DNA of 64,000 nt from Mesodorylaimus sp. YZB2_4. Lineage: Eukaryota; Nematoda; Enoplea; Dorylaimida; Dorylaimidae. The DNA is taken from the NCBI GenBank assembly GCA_030248295.1, contig JASANH010000715.1, forward strand, positions 230,846-294,845, in the 5' to 3' direction. Numbering within the stretch: position 1 is the first letter of the stretch; each line of letters begins with the position of its first letter. The position numbers and the translations under genes were made by a program. The notes under the pieces are model-generated. The model searched no databases and was not told where the DNA came from. It worked only from the letters and a program-made list of their open reading frames with translations. This document shows, piece by piece, positions 12,101 to 23,700 of the stretch.

Positions 12101-15100
12101 TAGCTGACAAGTGTGTAGTTGTGGTGCATCGATCTATTTAGGCTCTGGCGTCTCCTCGTCAATCGACGGCGATGCTTGCGACGACTGGTTCGTTATCTCC
12201 AGTTCCAGTGCCGCCATTTTGCGCTCCATCGTTTTTCACTGTGGATATGTCGAAAATGAAATCGGCGAGTGAAATTGGGAAATTTTCGTCTCGCACCCCG
12301 CCCTCGTCGTCGTTGGCCAGTGCGTCGACGATGGCTGCCATTTCGTCGAGTACGCTCAATGTAACTTTATCGTCGATGATGAAAGATACGTCGTTGGAAC
12401 AAGATAAAGTGAGAAGTACGTCGAGTGCGAGCCCGCCCAAAAGCGAGTATAGTTCGATGGAGAAAAGTGCCAGCGATTTTTCCAGTTCGGATCATCGATC
12501 GATTGCGTCAATCAATGCGGCCAGATTGGTAAGTCGGATGGAGTGCCGTGTGATTGTGAGGTTTCGCTGCAGTAAGACGGGTGAAGGTGAAGAATTCAAA
12601 TGTAGAAAATAGCGGGAAATTTAAATATGCGAATTCGCACTCCTGTTTCAGCAAATAAGAGATTTTTTTAGGGCACAGGCAAAACCACTCCCTCTCGCAT
12701 CCCGTTACCGAAGAAAGCCAGCAACGTGACGCTTCCAGTTCCGTTGCCGAAGAAGGCGAGTAGTGCGTGCGATTTGAGTTTGCCGATCAGACGAGTGACC
12801 ACGCCCAGTCAGCCGAGCATAAGTACGAGCAGTTCGAGTTCGGGTCCGAGTTATCGAATGAAAAGACCGCAGGCTTTGTACATCGCTTCGAATAATAGCG
12901 CGGCTGGATTCGCTGCCAATCGCAAACCAAGAGGTGAGCACGCTTGAAATAGGGGTGAGGGGGATCTGCAAAGTCTTGTATGTTTGAATTAGGACTTTGG
13001 CGGGAATGTAGGAACCTTGAATTAGACCTCCATATGCACTGGTGATGACACCTTAGCCTCGGATAGTGCATTGGGGTTATGATGGTGAGTGTACAGTGGG
13101 CGTGGTGTAAGGGAGAGTCCTACCTATTGCTATTGCTAGTTACTCTGTGGCCAAACACTTACCAGTGCACTTGAACGGCAGAGGACATGTGAACAAAGAA
13201 CGATAAAACGAACTGAATGTCTTTAAAATCACCTGAGAAACAAGACGTCTGAACGCATCGAATAAACCAGGAACAATATTACTGGGCACCTTGTCAGTGT
13301 TCCAATAATTCTTTAAAACGGAATATTCAAAGCATTGCGCGTAGGCGCTCTTGAAAACAACCGGTATTTCGAGAAAGTGCTCTTTGACTAACCGCTCGCT
13401 AAAGCGTCTCCCTGAGTCCGAAGTGTGGATGTAGCGATTATTCGGATAGTAAGCATGATCGTGGTAATATTTGTGTAACTGAATTCCTTTTAACTGCTTA
13501 AGGCGTGCCTCCAACGTAGAAAAAACCAAATTCTGCCATAGCCCCTTCATAAGGCTTGCACCAGTCGGTTAGAATTGATCGGACAGTAAGCTTTTGCACA
13601 CTTTCAAGATATTGGATGAGATTAGAATGGGTTGGTGACCAAGCGCAGCATCCATATTCGAGCTTCGGGAGGACACACTGCGTGTAGACCACTTTCAGAA
13701 TTTTACTTGCGAACTTCCCGAACTTTCTTCTGAACGCCCCGATCATCCTTGCTGATTTTGCAATTTCGTGACAGTGCTCTGCGAAATGCATGCTCGAAGA
13801 TAGCGTAGCCCCCAAATACGATATCGCATCAGATAACTGAATCGGTCAACGACACAAGCGAATCTGCGGGATTTGGCGAGGGGGCTTCGAATCCAAACGA
13901 AAAATGCAAGCTCGCGTTTTGTCAGCATTAAATTCAAGCTCCATGTCCTGAATCTTGTTCTCGATAAAATTGATTGCTTTCTGTAGTGGTTCTTCCAAAC
14001 TCGACACTGAGCATCCAGGCGATAAAAGAACAAGGTCGTCGGCGTAAGCTTGCAAAAGAAACTTCGGGAAGGCTCCACAAAATTTTACTAGCAGCGAATC
14101 AATCAGCGCCACGAACAGAATTGGTCCCAGGACAGATCCCTGCGGCACACCAGACCCTACTGGAACGGCGTGAGAAATTGCATTTCCCACGATAGTGAAC
14201 TGGGTGCGACCTTCGAGATATGGAGCCAGCCACCGCAGAAGACGAGGTTGAAGATGATGATGCTGTTCCAGCACTTCTAACAGTCTGTTATGCTGGACAC
14301 GGTCGGACACTTTTTTCAAAGTCAAAGAACACTCCACCATCACATTGAGACGTCGAATGACGTGGGTGAAAGCCATGTTGGTTTGGAGAAAGCTGCAATT
14401 GAGATCTTAAAAGGCGTTGTACGTGCTTCTCCATAACTTTCGGTAATATCTGCAGCAGAGTAGTAGTAGAGCAGACCCTTGGTCAATGTTGAATGTACTG
14501 TACGTAGCCAGGGTCACGCGCGCAGTCGATGGTGCCCACAAACGAATGTGAAGGTGAAAGGCATGCTAGGATTTTGTGGGTTGGAGACTGAACATGGCAG
14601 GCTAATGTTTGACGTCTTCAGGTAACCGCGTGCTCCGTCGTCCTCATTCCTATCACGATGCGGCTGTGGAAGGTGGCGTGGCGTTCGGTGTGCCGTTCTC
14701 TGGTGCTGGTCGCAAGCCGAAGTTGGGTGAGTCCGGATTGTCCCGTAATTGTGCAGGATAGTGACGAGTGTTATTTCAGGCGCGCCACCGCCCTTGAATA
14801 TTGGAAGGCCATGCTCGTACCAGGATCCAACTGTGGCCAACAGTTCACAAACATTGAACGATTTGCCAATTACTCCGACTAGAAAATCGTTCAATTTTTT
14901 CGCCTCCGATTTGCCATCGTCGTTTCAGAGCAAGTAAGTAGCGGCAGTAGGAGGGAGCGGAGGGCAGTAGGTGGGAGAGAGTGGGCGTTGGATGGGTAGG
15001 AATCTGTGAAGGATGCAGAAATTCGTGCCGAATAGGTGATGAGGAGGCCAGACTGGAATAAGGTGAGTATTCTGAGAATTTCGCGCCTTTTCATATGTCG

Positions 15101-16179
15101 ATAAGATTATTAGAGAGGATGGATAATAATGGAGTGTGATTGCACAAATAATCTCACTTTTTAGATCGCGCGCGAAGTAGTTTTGGTTGCCAGTCACCAA
15201 AATCTGAGGCGCCCGCGCTCACCTTGTCTGGAAGAAAGCAATAGCATCAAAAAATTGTGTAAAGTTTATCATTTGTGTTGAATGTACTTGTTTTAGATGT
15301 TCTTCGAGTCCTCATTTGGCTGCCAGTTTGAGCAATTCGAGCGGGCGCTCGTCTGTCATCACTCCCGTACGTCGACCGTCGCATGCAGTTAGTCCAACGA
15401 ATTTCTTCCCGCACGGGGCCATGTTCTTCCCGAATATGGCTCGGGATGGGAAAGGTAAAAGGTGGTTGGAGGTTAGTTGGAGACTGATGCATGTGATTCG
15501 TTGTTTAGATCACTTGCAACACACTTTATGGCAGTTATCGTTGGAGAAGTATGCCAATGTGTTTCGGGAACAGGAGGTGAGTGGGTGTGCTCCAGGGCAG
15601 TCATTTGGGTCAGTACTGGGTTTAAGTTTTAGCCGTGCAGTGCGTCTTATGAACTGAAGTCTTTGATAGGCAATGCTGAGCATGTAGAGAATGCGCATGC
15701 GTCGTGACCTAGTGGGTTAAGGCGTCTGCCTTTCACGCTAGCCGCGCATTTAGAGGGAAGGGTTCAACTCCTGCCCGGGTCAAAAATAATTGTGAAATAT
15801 GTGTTGCTTAGCCTTCAAGTGCGCTGTATAGTGCTTGGCTATTGATAAAGTATGACACGACATGACATGAGGGTCATCAGATCACGATGACACTTTTGAC
15901 TGCAAGCGAAGTATTGGAACCTGAAATGTGTGATCAGCAGAAATCCCGTGGGGTGTGTGCCTTGTATCGAGGATGTGTGTTTTGCAGGTGGATATGGAAA
16001 CATTCCTTACTCTGACGGACTCGGATTTAAAAGACCTGGGCATAATGGATGCTGCTCAGCGTAATGAGATTTTGGTGGTGGTGCGCACGTTGAATTTTTG
16101 TTTGCAGAATCAGAGGCGTCCCATGAACGATGTGCGGGAGGAGGCGCATAATGAGAGGGAGGATGAATTGATGGGGTAA
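3122..16179 (+). CDS. ANKS6: Ankyrin repeat and SAM domain protein, ANKS6 type (MLT-2 type in nematodes)
   Basis: I assembled 17 exons that keep frame at every junction: 3122-3159, 3244-3457, 3827-3969, 6620-6817, 8264-8535, 8773-8980, 9836-9933, 9997-10160, 10218-10363, 11795-11933, 12142-12528, 12672-12933, 14622-14726, 14780-14933, 15297-15454, 15509-15576, 15988-16179. The sum is 2946 nt, or 981 residues plus stop. Residues about 25-400 are ankyrin repeats (GWTPLMHAAYHGHTDAVE, GWTALMQATYHGKSSVAKYL). Residues about 430-860 are basic then Ser/Thr/Pro-rich and probably disordered. Residues about 896-952 form a SAM domain (LEKYANVFREQEVDMETF, then LTLTDSDLKDLGI), followed by a short tail. This order and the SAM sequence match vertebrate ANKS6 (about 870 residues), which binds NEK8 and inversin in the ciliary inversin compartment. 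The nematode counterpart MLT-2 works with NEKL-2 and MLT-4 in moulting. The identity is strong; the role in this organism is inferred. Introns carry several transposable elements. Confidence 0.9.
4256..4700 (-). repeat. Interspersed repeat family A, inverted copy in ANKS6-type intron 3
   Basis: The reverse complement of about 4390-4590 matches about 9250-9390 closely. Shared blocks include CTGGCCTCCAAGCACAGG, CGACCCAAACCTGACCTGTC and an ACGCGAT.AGATCAGG stretch. A G14 tract lies at 4591-4604. A further copy runs off the right edge of the window. No coding capacity is visible. Confidence 0.75.
5337..6478. mobile_element. hAT-like foldback element with perfect 8-bp TSD, in ANKS6-type intron 3
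   Basis: The element spans 5345-6470 (1126 bp). It begins CCAGCATCGACC and ends GGTCGGCCGATGCTGG, which are near-perfect inverted termini. It is flanked on both sides by CATGTTAT (5337-5344 and 6471-6478). An 8-bp duplication is characteristic of hAT-superfamily transposition. Both arms (about 5350-5510 and 6366-6465) are low-complexity arrays of CCGACCCGATCC-type units, including a tandem GACCCAGGGTCTGGATCGG unit. The centre has no transposase-like reading frame, so it is non-autonomous. It lies between ANKS6-type exons 3 and 4 and would be removed with the intron. Confidence 0.85.
7682..7898. mobile_element. Small palindromic MITE in ANKS6-type intron 4
   Basis: Termini TAATCCATCGTTC..GCTAA and TTAACAGAACGGTGGATTA are imperfect inverted repeats about 215 bp apart. 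Inside, CAGTTTTGAATTCCCGCCAATT (7717-7738) is mirrored by AATTGGCGGGAATTCAAAAACAG (7840-7862). No target-site duplication is obvious. No coding sequence. Confidence 0.6.
9040..9480 (+). repeat. Interspersed repeat family A in ANKS6-type intron 6
   Basis: This matches the reverse complement of the copy at 4256-4700 and the direct copy at the right edge of the window. Its left part (CAAAAGTCTTCAGACCTAGTCG ... GATCGATTGCCAGTCGAG, 9068-9170) also recurs at about 10555-10655 with many substitutions. No coding capacity is visible. Confidence 0.7.
9645..9725 (-). repeat. tRNA-derived repeat (tRNA-like T-arm, minus strand)
   Basis: On the minus strand the block ends GCGGGTTCGATCCCCGC then TCAGGGC, a convincing tRNA T-arm and B box. 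The 5' half does not give a matching acceptor stem or a normal A box. It resembles the palindromic copy at 54763-54978, so it is probably a SINE-like or tRNA-derived repeat and not a working tRNA gene. Confidence 0.5.
10440..10890 (+). repeat. Diverged direct repeats around TTCCCGCCTT in ANKS6-type intron 9
   Basis: About 10445-10535 and 10805-10890 share the order GAGAGGAT, a GAG.TTTCA block, a CCCGCCTT core, a CTGATGATCATGC-like or CTGATAATCATGC stretch, and an AATCAG ending. They are separated by about 360 bp. No coding capacity. Confidence 0.45.
13140..14470 (-). pseudogene. Decayed non-LTR retrotransposon (reverse transcriptase), antisense in ANKS6-type intron 12
   Basis: The minus strand encodes reverse transcriptase pieces in three frames. 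One piece (14376-13846) has the palm motifs GVPQGSVLGPILF and YADDLVLLSPG. A second (13815-13498) continues with the thumb and connection region (VYTQCVLPKLEYGCCAWSP). A third (13550-13140) holds the C-terminal end. Frameshifts and a stop separate them. Upstream to about 14470 there is further RT-like sequence (VMEKHVQRLLRSQLQLSPNQ). No endonuclease is visible, so it is 5' truncated as usual for such insertions. The family resembles CR1/Jockey-type elements. It is a relic and not a functional gene. Confidence 0.85.
15706..15781 (+). repeat. tRNA-like sequence (possible tRNA relic or SINE) in ANKS6-type intron 16
   Basis: The block starts GACCTAGTGGGTTAAGGCG (A-box-like) and ends GGGTTCAACTCCTGCCCGGGTC (B-box-like). 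GACC and GGTC at the ends can pair. The anticodon arm is not clean, so a working tRNA is unlikely. It lies between exons 16 and 17 of the ANKS6-type gene. Confidence 0.4.
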
Positions 16180-17861
16180 TTATTTGTAATTATGTGTTTT
16201 TTATATTCTAGGTTGTAATGGACGATAGGAGCCACTTTTTAAATTTTGGGCACTTTTTTGTTTTATATCAGGGTTGCACAGTGGTCTTGCCATTTTACGT
16301 GGGTGCCTTATTGTACGCGAATTGGTGCTACGTCCGCGTGTCCAGTGAACAGTGACTTGTGGCTGATTTGCATGATGGTGCAGCTATCTGTGTATTTATT
16401 GTGATTGCATGTGATTAGTGTGTTGCCAGGGGGATGACAGTAAAATGAGCTCCTCATGCGGTCTTGGATCGACACGACCAGTGATCGTTGCACAGTGTAT
16501 GTTAGGACACTGTGGATAGTATGACGGGTAGCCATCGTTAGAACCCTGGTGGGTGCTGTACCTATGCGGGCATTGTGTGGGTACCTAAATGGACATTGAG
16601 TGGGGTATAACATTGGTATCCGGTGGGTTTCTATGTGATACCCCACCCAATGTCCACGAAGGCGCTCGAGAGGGGTGCTATTATGGCCCCCACTTTAATC
16701 TGAAACCATATTTTACACTCGTCATGCAAAATGCAAAATGTACCTGAAGCTTACACCCTGTCGATCATGACCTATCGGCAGCCTGTACAGGCGGAATCAG
16801 CAGTGAGTGTGGGGCCATGTTAAGATAGAAATTCTACAAGGGTCGACCATGACTAACATTACAACCCCTCCCCCCGACTTTTATGTGTGGGAATTCGATG
16901 CTCCTGATTTAATCGATCTAATTTGTTTGTAAAAAGTAAAAAGGTAGGATATTTAGCGATTTCGAAACCCCGCCAACACCACTTTGATGTCATAAGCGGC
17001 GTGCTGGCGGGAAATTCAAATCTGCGTACTGGGCACTTGGTGACCAATGCTTTCTTTCCCTCTATTTTTATAATTAGAAGTCGAATTTCAACCAGGAATA
17101 AACCAATGCTTTTTTTACGGGTTATTTGGAGTGGAGGGTCTGGTTGGATGATCTGTTTTATAAGATTTTCAATAGATTTTTCTGAAAACCCTCCATGGTT
17201 GACTGCGATTCGCATCTTTATATATCAAATGTGAAGCTAAAGTACAATATAGTCGATGGGTGTCACGTTGGAAGCCAGATGGAATGGGCATATTTCAGGC
17301 TGGTGAAGCCCCGTCTCCCAGTTAGCATGAAGGAACAGGTCTGAAGTCGTCAACTTGGAGGGAACCTCCGACTTTGGCGCCCAATATCTCGAGATAGGTG
17401 ATAGTTAGACACCTTTCGCTACCGGCATTCGATTCCTCATTCATTTGCGAACATGCTGATGTGTCGCTGATCGGGTAAGACCGGAAGGTCAGTGAGTTAT
17501 GGCCGATATCGCCCAAGCACTTTCGGAAAAACCGTTTTCTGCAATAATCTCATGGTTGCAGAAAAAGCACTATCAGCACTGATAGGTGCATCAAATTTAT
17601 TTAAAAGCGGCGAGTAAAAAATTAAGCTTGGCAGTCTACTGTAAGTTTCGCTTACAGAAGGCCTGTTTTAAAGTTCTTCTCCCCCCCCCCCCCCTGAGGT
17701 CCAAATGAGTACATCCTTACTGTAGTGTGGCTGTGTATTACAAGCTCATGACACAGTTTCATACACAGGATCATGATCACTTCATGTCCATGAAAGGCGG
17801 CACTATCCTAATTACTGTCACAAAACAGTAGCTATAGTTCACAGCAGTGAAATCACTTTGA
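16180..17861. other. Convergent intergenic region
   Basis: This is the space between the stop of the ANKS6-type gene (+) and the stop of the LRR receptor gene (-). It holds a partial copy of the foldback family described at 45850-47378 and a C14 tract at 17681-17694. No gene is seen. Confidence 0.6.
16850..17730 (+). repeat. Partial copy of the 45.8-47.4 kb foldback family
   Basis: About 16960-17545 parallels the right arm at 46660-47270. Shared stretches include GGCGCCCAATATCTCGAGA, CAGTGAGTTATGGCCGATAT and CCCCGTCTCCCAGT, plus the GCGGGAAATTCAAA motif. The mirror arm is missing, so this is a half element or solo arm. Its right end CATCCTTACTGTAGTG resembles CATCCTTCCTTACTACTGTAGTG beyond the larger copy. 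Confidence 0.75.
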
Positions 17862-20771
17862 TCAAAGTTCTGTAATTGGTACAGGATATTGTTGCAAAAC
17901 ACGAAAACTACCTTGATTCGATACACTAGGTGTGGAAATAAGTCTCGCCGATCCACAGTCGGACATGAGACCACTGTAGTAGCCCGATGTACTGCACGTG
18001 GCGTAATGATTTTCATTATCTTCGTATAAAAATCGACCATTTTCGCCAGGATAGTCACTATATTTGATAGAATATGGTGGAAATCCCGATTCGCTAAGTT
18101 TTCTTCGATCGGCTAGCAATCTCCGCACGCAATAAGTATCTTGGTCATTTTGACTGGCCTCGAGCACGACTGGGATTGGTTTAGTATATCGACATAATTC
18201 GGGCAGTCCGGGTGGTGGCGAGTATCGATACTGCAGGGGCGAGACACCATTGTAGGACGAGGGGGTGCAACAAGCGCACAATAGTTTATGTCGATATCGA
18301 AGACAAATAATGATCACAACTGTCAGGACTGATAATGAGGCGAATACTGTTGCCGCGATAAGAATAATATTTATGGAATTTTTCCACGTGGATGATTGAC
18401 AATCTTCAAAATCAGGTTCTCCTTCAATTTCGCCTTCTTCTAAATCTTGTACCGATTTTAGACTTTCTAATGCGCGTCCACGAAGATGATCGGGTCCTTG
18501 ACAAATGGCTCCATCAGGTAGCAGTTTTGTGTTTTTTGTGGGGGAATAGATTTTTCGTAAATTTGATCCAATCCACGATCCAAATTCGCAATCGCATATC
18601 CACGGATTCCAGCGGAGATCTAATTCCTCTAAACGCGTCCATGGTAAAAGGGATTTTGGAAGAGTACTAAAATTATTTCCATACAAATAAACACGACGAA
18701 GTGGTAAAAATCGATCATTCTTCTCTTCATATTCGTCGGAAGTGAATTCGAACGCCATTTGATCGATAAATGATAAAAATCGATTTTCAGTGATCATTAA
18801 TAATTCCAAATTCGATAATCCACTGAAAGCGTTCACTTCGATCCGTCGCAATTGATTACATCGACTGATAATTAGCTGACGTAACTTGGGCAAACCTTCG
18901 AAAGTGCTGGTTGGTATGTCTTGCAGCAAATGATTCTCACTGATCGATAATGATCGTAAATCGGTCAAAGGACGAAAACTTATTGTTGGCACGCGACGTA
19001 TGCGATTTGAATCGAAGCTAAGCAATTGCAGAGAACGTAATCCGTGAAAAGCACGCTCGTCCACTGTCTCGATCACGTTGCCAGCCAAGTTCAGAGTGAC
19101 GAGCTAAAAAACAAATACAGCGAATCAGTTTCGCATTTAAATTCAAATTTCCCGCCTATCATGCCAGGCTAGTTTGACTTGCGGATTCAAGAAAAGGATA
19201 CATCAAAATGCAGGGATACAATTGCAGGATGGGTTCTCATATGGTAAAGGCATAATAAGAGTGTGGAAAATCAGTTATTAGGCTCATTAGATTCAAATTT
19301 CCCGCCGTTTTTGTCAAACTGGTTTAACTTTAAAGAAGTCAAGAAGAGGCTAGATCGAAAATGTTGGTAGGATGGTTTCCTACAATCCAAAAGCGCAAGA
19401 AGCATCAGTCAATAGGCATCATTAGATTCAAATTTCCCGCTTTTTTGTCGAGCTACTTTGACTTGAAGAAGTCAAGAAAACCACATTGAAAATGTTGGTA
19501 GGACGGCTTCCCATAATGCAAAGGCACAAGACCAGGTGGGCTGGGTATTGTTATGCCTATGATAAGAATGCAGACATACCATGGGAGGAATGAGAGAATC
19601 AGGCAGGCATTATCATAGACACCCACGATTAAAATTGCCACTTTAACAGAAAGTGAGGCATCTTATTGGAACATTTAAGTTTCTGCAGGCTAAAGGATTG
19701 GTTTTCTGAAAAAAGCTCACACCCCGCAGCACGTACCTCTTTCAAACTAGCGAAACTATTATCCTCGATTCGTTCAAATCGATTGTAACTCAAGTCGAGC
19801 ATTTTGAGGGAATGTAATGAACGAAAAGCCACGTTCGGAATCGCTGATAGTTCGTTATATTGGCAATGAAGGTCTCTCAATGATATCAAGCCAGCAAATG
19901 CGCCTGGCGACACGTGGTTGAGAGAATTCTTGGACACCTGGAAGAGAAAACTGTTAAATGTCGGTAGAAATATTTTACACCTTTATAAATGATTTCCCCA
20001 GCGTATGATTTCAGTATTTACTTTTTTCCTGCATAGATTAGCACAAAAAACCCACGACGAACTTTCAAATCTCGAATCAGGAGAAAAAAATGCACACCTA
20101 ATACGTTTTCATAATTTCTTTTCTCAATTTTTAAATCTCCCGAAACAATGCACACGAAACCGTTGCCTGAGCTGGCCAATCAAAACAATTGGCAGCTCAA
20201 TCGACCAATCAGAACTTTGCGCGCGCCAACAGCCAATCAGAACGCTTTAAGCGCGCGTTAGGCGGGAACTTTTTTAAAAAATTGATCAACTTACATTCAA
20301 AATTTCTAACCGCCGTAAATCGCTGAAAATTGATGTTGCTAATCGCCGGAGCCCATTATCGCTTAAATCCAAATTTCGTAATTCGTTTAGTCCAAAAAAT
20401 GTTTCGATACTAAGCGAAGCTAAAAGATTTCCATTCAATTTTAGCGTTTTTAATTTTTGTAATCGATGAAATGATGCACGCTCGATGCTCAATATTTTAT
20501 TATTCGATAAATCTAAGTATTCTAATTCTGTATAAAATCCTAATTCTTCAAACGCGATGGACGAGATTCGATTATTTGATAATTTCAATAAACGAATTCG
20601 TGGATTGAGTAAAATCGGGATATTTGTCAGACCAGCACCATCGCAATCGACCGACGGCAGGACGCTAGGATCATCGACACACGTGCAGCCGATTGGACAA
20701 AATGCGAAACATGGACGTTGGTAAAGTATGAGAACGAAAACAATGAACAAAATTTTTGTCGATGAGGCCAT
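17862..20771 (-). CDS. Leucine-rich-repeat single-pass transmembrane receptor
   Basis: Three exons on the minus strand, 20771-20295, 19937-19737 and 19103-17862, join in phase 0 to give 639 residues. A signal peptide (about 1-23) precedes an LRRNT cap (CPIGCTCVDDPSVLPSVDC). About a dozen LRRs follow (LEYLDLSNNKILSIERASF, LKMLDLSYNRFERIEDNSF), then an LRRCT cap (WNPWICDCEFGSWIG ... CQGPDHLRG). A transmembrane helix lies at about 465-490 (IILIAATVFASLSVLTVVII). The roughly 150-residue cytoplasmic tail is rich in Tyr, Pro and Ser and ends PITEL, which fits a class I PDZ ligand (T-x-L). The architecture is that of cell-surface LRR adhesion or guidance receptors. No Ig or TIR domain is seen and the exact ortholog is not recognised. 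Confidence 0.88.
19135..19545. repeat. Three tandem ~140-bp units in LRR gene intron 2
   Basis: Units begin at about 19135, 19284 and 19425, each with ATTCAAATTTCCCGCC or a one-base variant. Each continues through a TTTGACTT..AAGAAGTCAAGAA segment, AAAATG(TTGGTAGGA) and an end CATTAG. Conservation is highest at the TTCCCGCC start and decays elsewhere. The whole array is intronic. Confidence 0.75.
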
Positions 20772-23700
20772 TTCTAAAACGAAAAGCGCAATTTTGTTTC
20801 TTAAAAGTTAAAAAATACCGTACTGCTATTTTGGGGGAATATCCAGTCCCGTTTTTAGCTCTGATAGCGGATTTTGGGGAGAAAACATTATCAGGGCAGA
20901 AAAAACAGTAGCTATCGCGATAAACTGATTGAGAACCAGCAATTGATTAAAACAATAAAAAACTCGCAAAAGGAAAAGTAAAAATTTCATTATTTTAATG
21001 AAGCTAGAATTCTCAAACAAACCATGCGGAATTATGTTTTACCTTCTTTTCGATCGAGAGGTTACAAAAATTGACTATTTCACGCCTCATAAAACTTTCT
21101 AAAAATGGCCACCTTCCCACAACTTATACTAATATTTGACCGTTTTTTTAAAAATTCGTCGTCGACAAATCAAAGTTCACTTAACTCTAAAAAATGTGAC
21201 CGGGGGCAGTGCTGGGGAAAAACCCTTTATTGATAAAAAATCTGACATTATTGAAGAAAAATGCGGATGAATAAGAAATTATGGAGGTAATGGGTTTTAA
21301 ACAGTCAGAGTGGTGGGACCTAGTTTTGATAAACCTGTGGCCATGAGACGAAGAATCTTCACCTCCTTGCTGAGTGATGAATGGGGCCCCTGGGTCCCCA
21401 AATCTACCATCCCCATTCCCACCCTCCTCTGACCACATGCCGACTGGCCAAAAAAGGTATTACCAAACTTGCTTCCTAATTCCGCACACAAAAGGGTAGA
21501 ATGGGGTCGAATCTGAAATTTATGACCACTCAACTCTTCAATCCGTCGGCCAGGCCTTGATATTCAATCACGTTCACCGTCCGTCCAAAATATTAACGCT
21601 CCATTAAATATGAGATCATGGCCAGGGTCATTCGGAGGGGGGACACGTAAGTAACGCGGGTCCGATTGACCAATGAGAAATCTTTTCGGTACCTTTTCTT
21701 TTCTTTATAACAAAAAAGGAGAAAAATGGGAGCCGAAGCGTGCGCATAGAAACTATTGTCAAACAGGAGCCAAGAATGTCATCAATCTTTTGCAAACGAC
21801 TCTATTAACCCTCGCCTCGACTACCGACCTGCCAACGGTAGAGACCTCATTTGCATGGCCGACATCTGCAAAAAATGACATGGCGCTCGTCGGAGAGAAG
21901 GGGTGGTGGAGAATAGAAAATCGGTATAATCAGTTGGATGAAAGTGTGGACTTATTCACTCAAGAAATCGCGGACCCGATGCGAGTCGTGTTTCGTATTG
22001 TGCGGATCAAGTATGTGCACAAATATTTTCTCAGCACTCACTCGACAAAACAGCCTATCTTTGACGTGGTATGCGGGTGGTGTCTTACACTGTTTACATT
22101 GGGCGTCAATCAAACGAAAAGGGCAGCTGCTGGTTGCTTGTCTAAATCCTTGTGCAATATGCGACTACACGAAATACGGACACCTCTCGAATTTAAATGG
22201 CCTCGAAACACAGTAGCGGTTTGTCAATGTGGACAAAGGGCAGTCGAGTGGCGACCATAGAACGGGCTGGGAAAGCCAACACCGTCGACGGGATCAAAAA
22301 GCTGGGGATTGGCTTCAAGTGGCGACCTACCTTGCGTAACCTGCAGACTAGATATTTGTGGACTCGATAGGGCGCAGGTGGACTTTTTGTCATTGCCGCC
22401 ACCGGTTAGCGTTCGTTCGGGATCGGGATTTCCAGTGTTTTTGCACTTTTAATTCGCTTTAGGTAACCAACAACCCGCCCCAAGTAGCCAGCAAATGTAA
22501 AGTTTTGCGCAGTATTTATAATTGCATTCAAAATCAGGCAAGAAAAAAAAGGGAGAATCAGTCACCAATTAGCAAAAAAATCCCTTCCTTCCTCTTTAGC
22601 AGTTCAATCGTCCGCCAAAATTTCTCCAGCTTACCCTTTTGGAACACTCCCTTCCCAATCCCTTGCTCTCCCCTTCCCCTTCTTCACACATATCCTCAAC
22701 ATTTAATCCCGACCGGTATCGGGATCCCGAAAGAACGCTACCACCGGTGCAACATTTTCGAGGAATCATCGACTTTAGAGAATTACGGATAGTTGACCCA
22801 GGTCGGAAAATTGACACCAGCGGGAGGGGGCTGCCATTTGAAGAAGTTTGTCACTATTTTGAGATGATTAGAAATTGTTACCATAAAGAGCAAAAAGTGA
22901 CGCATTATCTGTTGCGAGATACTGCAGCGCAGTGCAGATTGACATATGGTACATATACACACCACATGTACAGTGTACTGCACAAGAGAGGTCAGAAGGA
23001 GATGGTCAGTAACAGAACCTGCCAAGATGAGCACTCATTCCAGCTCACCTAGAGGGTGAAAGGCGAGAGCAGCATCTTCTGCCAAACAATGGCAGTGGAT
23101 GCCGGCCTTACCTTTCACCTCGCAGTGGAACAGCTTTATTAGAAATGCACTGCACACGTCAGCCAGCACTGTCAGCCAACATTCTTAACCCGCAACGCAA
23201 GTGTACTGTACCTTAAACTTATTTCGACCAATCTGACACTATATATTCTAACTGCAGGTCGCTGATAAAACAGCACTGCCAAAAAATGAACTGGTGGTGT
23301 CAATTTTCCGGGGGTCAATCATCCCGATTACTTTGATACTCCTCCCAACTCCACCCTTCGCCTTCCCTGACCATCAGGACCCTCACGGCGCCTCCAGGGT
23401 CTCAAACTCTCGCACCAAACTGAACTCCAGAACCCTAACTTATCTCACTCAAATATAGCAATTCTCAAAACCAGTTTTCCACCACTCACTAGTAAATTTT
23501 CCGAAAATGGAATTCTCTCAGCAATGATAAATATGCATTCTACATTCTCACATTTTAAACTACTCTCGCTCACTCGGTGTCGACAAACCACTCGGACTGT
23601 GGCTGGAAAGAAGGCAGTTCAAGTTGGTAAACTTGACAAAACGAACCGGATCGAGCAGTTTCGAATGCGAGTTAGATTGTGCCAAGTGACTACCAAACAG

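Noticed and set aside
15706..15781. Functional tRNA gene
   Set aside because: A- and B-box-like stretches exist, but the acceptor and anticodon stems are poor; kept only as a tRNA-like repeat.
21673..22260. Open frame of 195 codons on the + strand
   Set aside because: No start context, no homology, no domain or hydrophobic pattern, and no exon partners. It probably stays open by chance.
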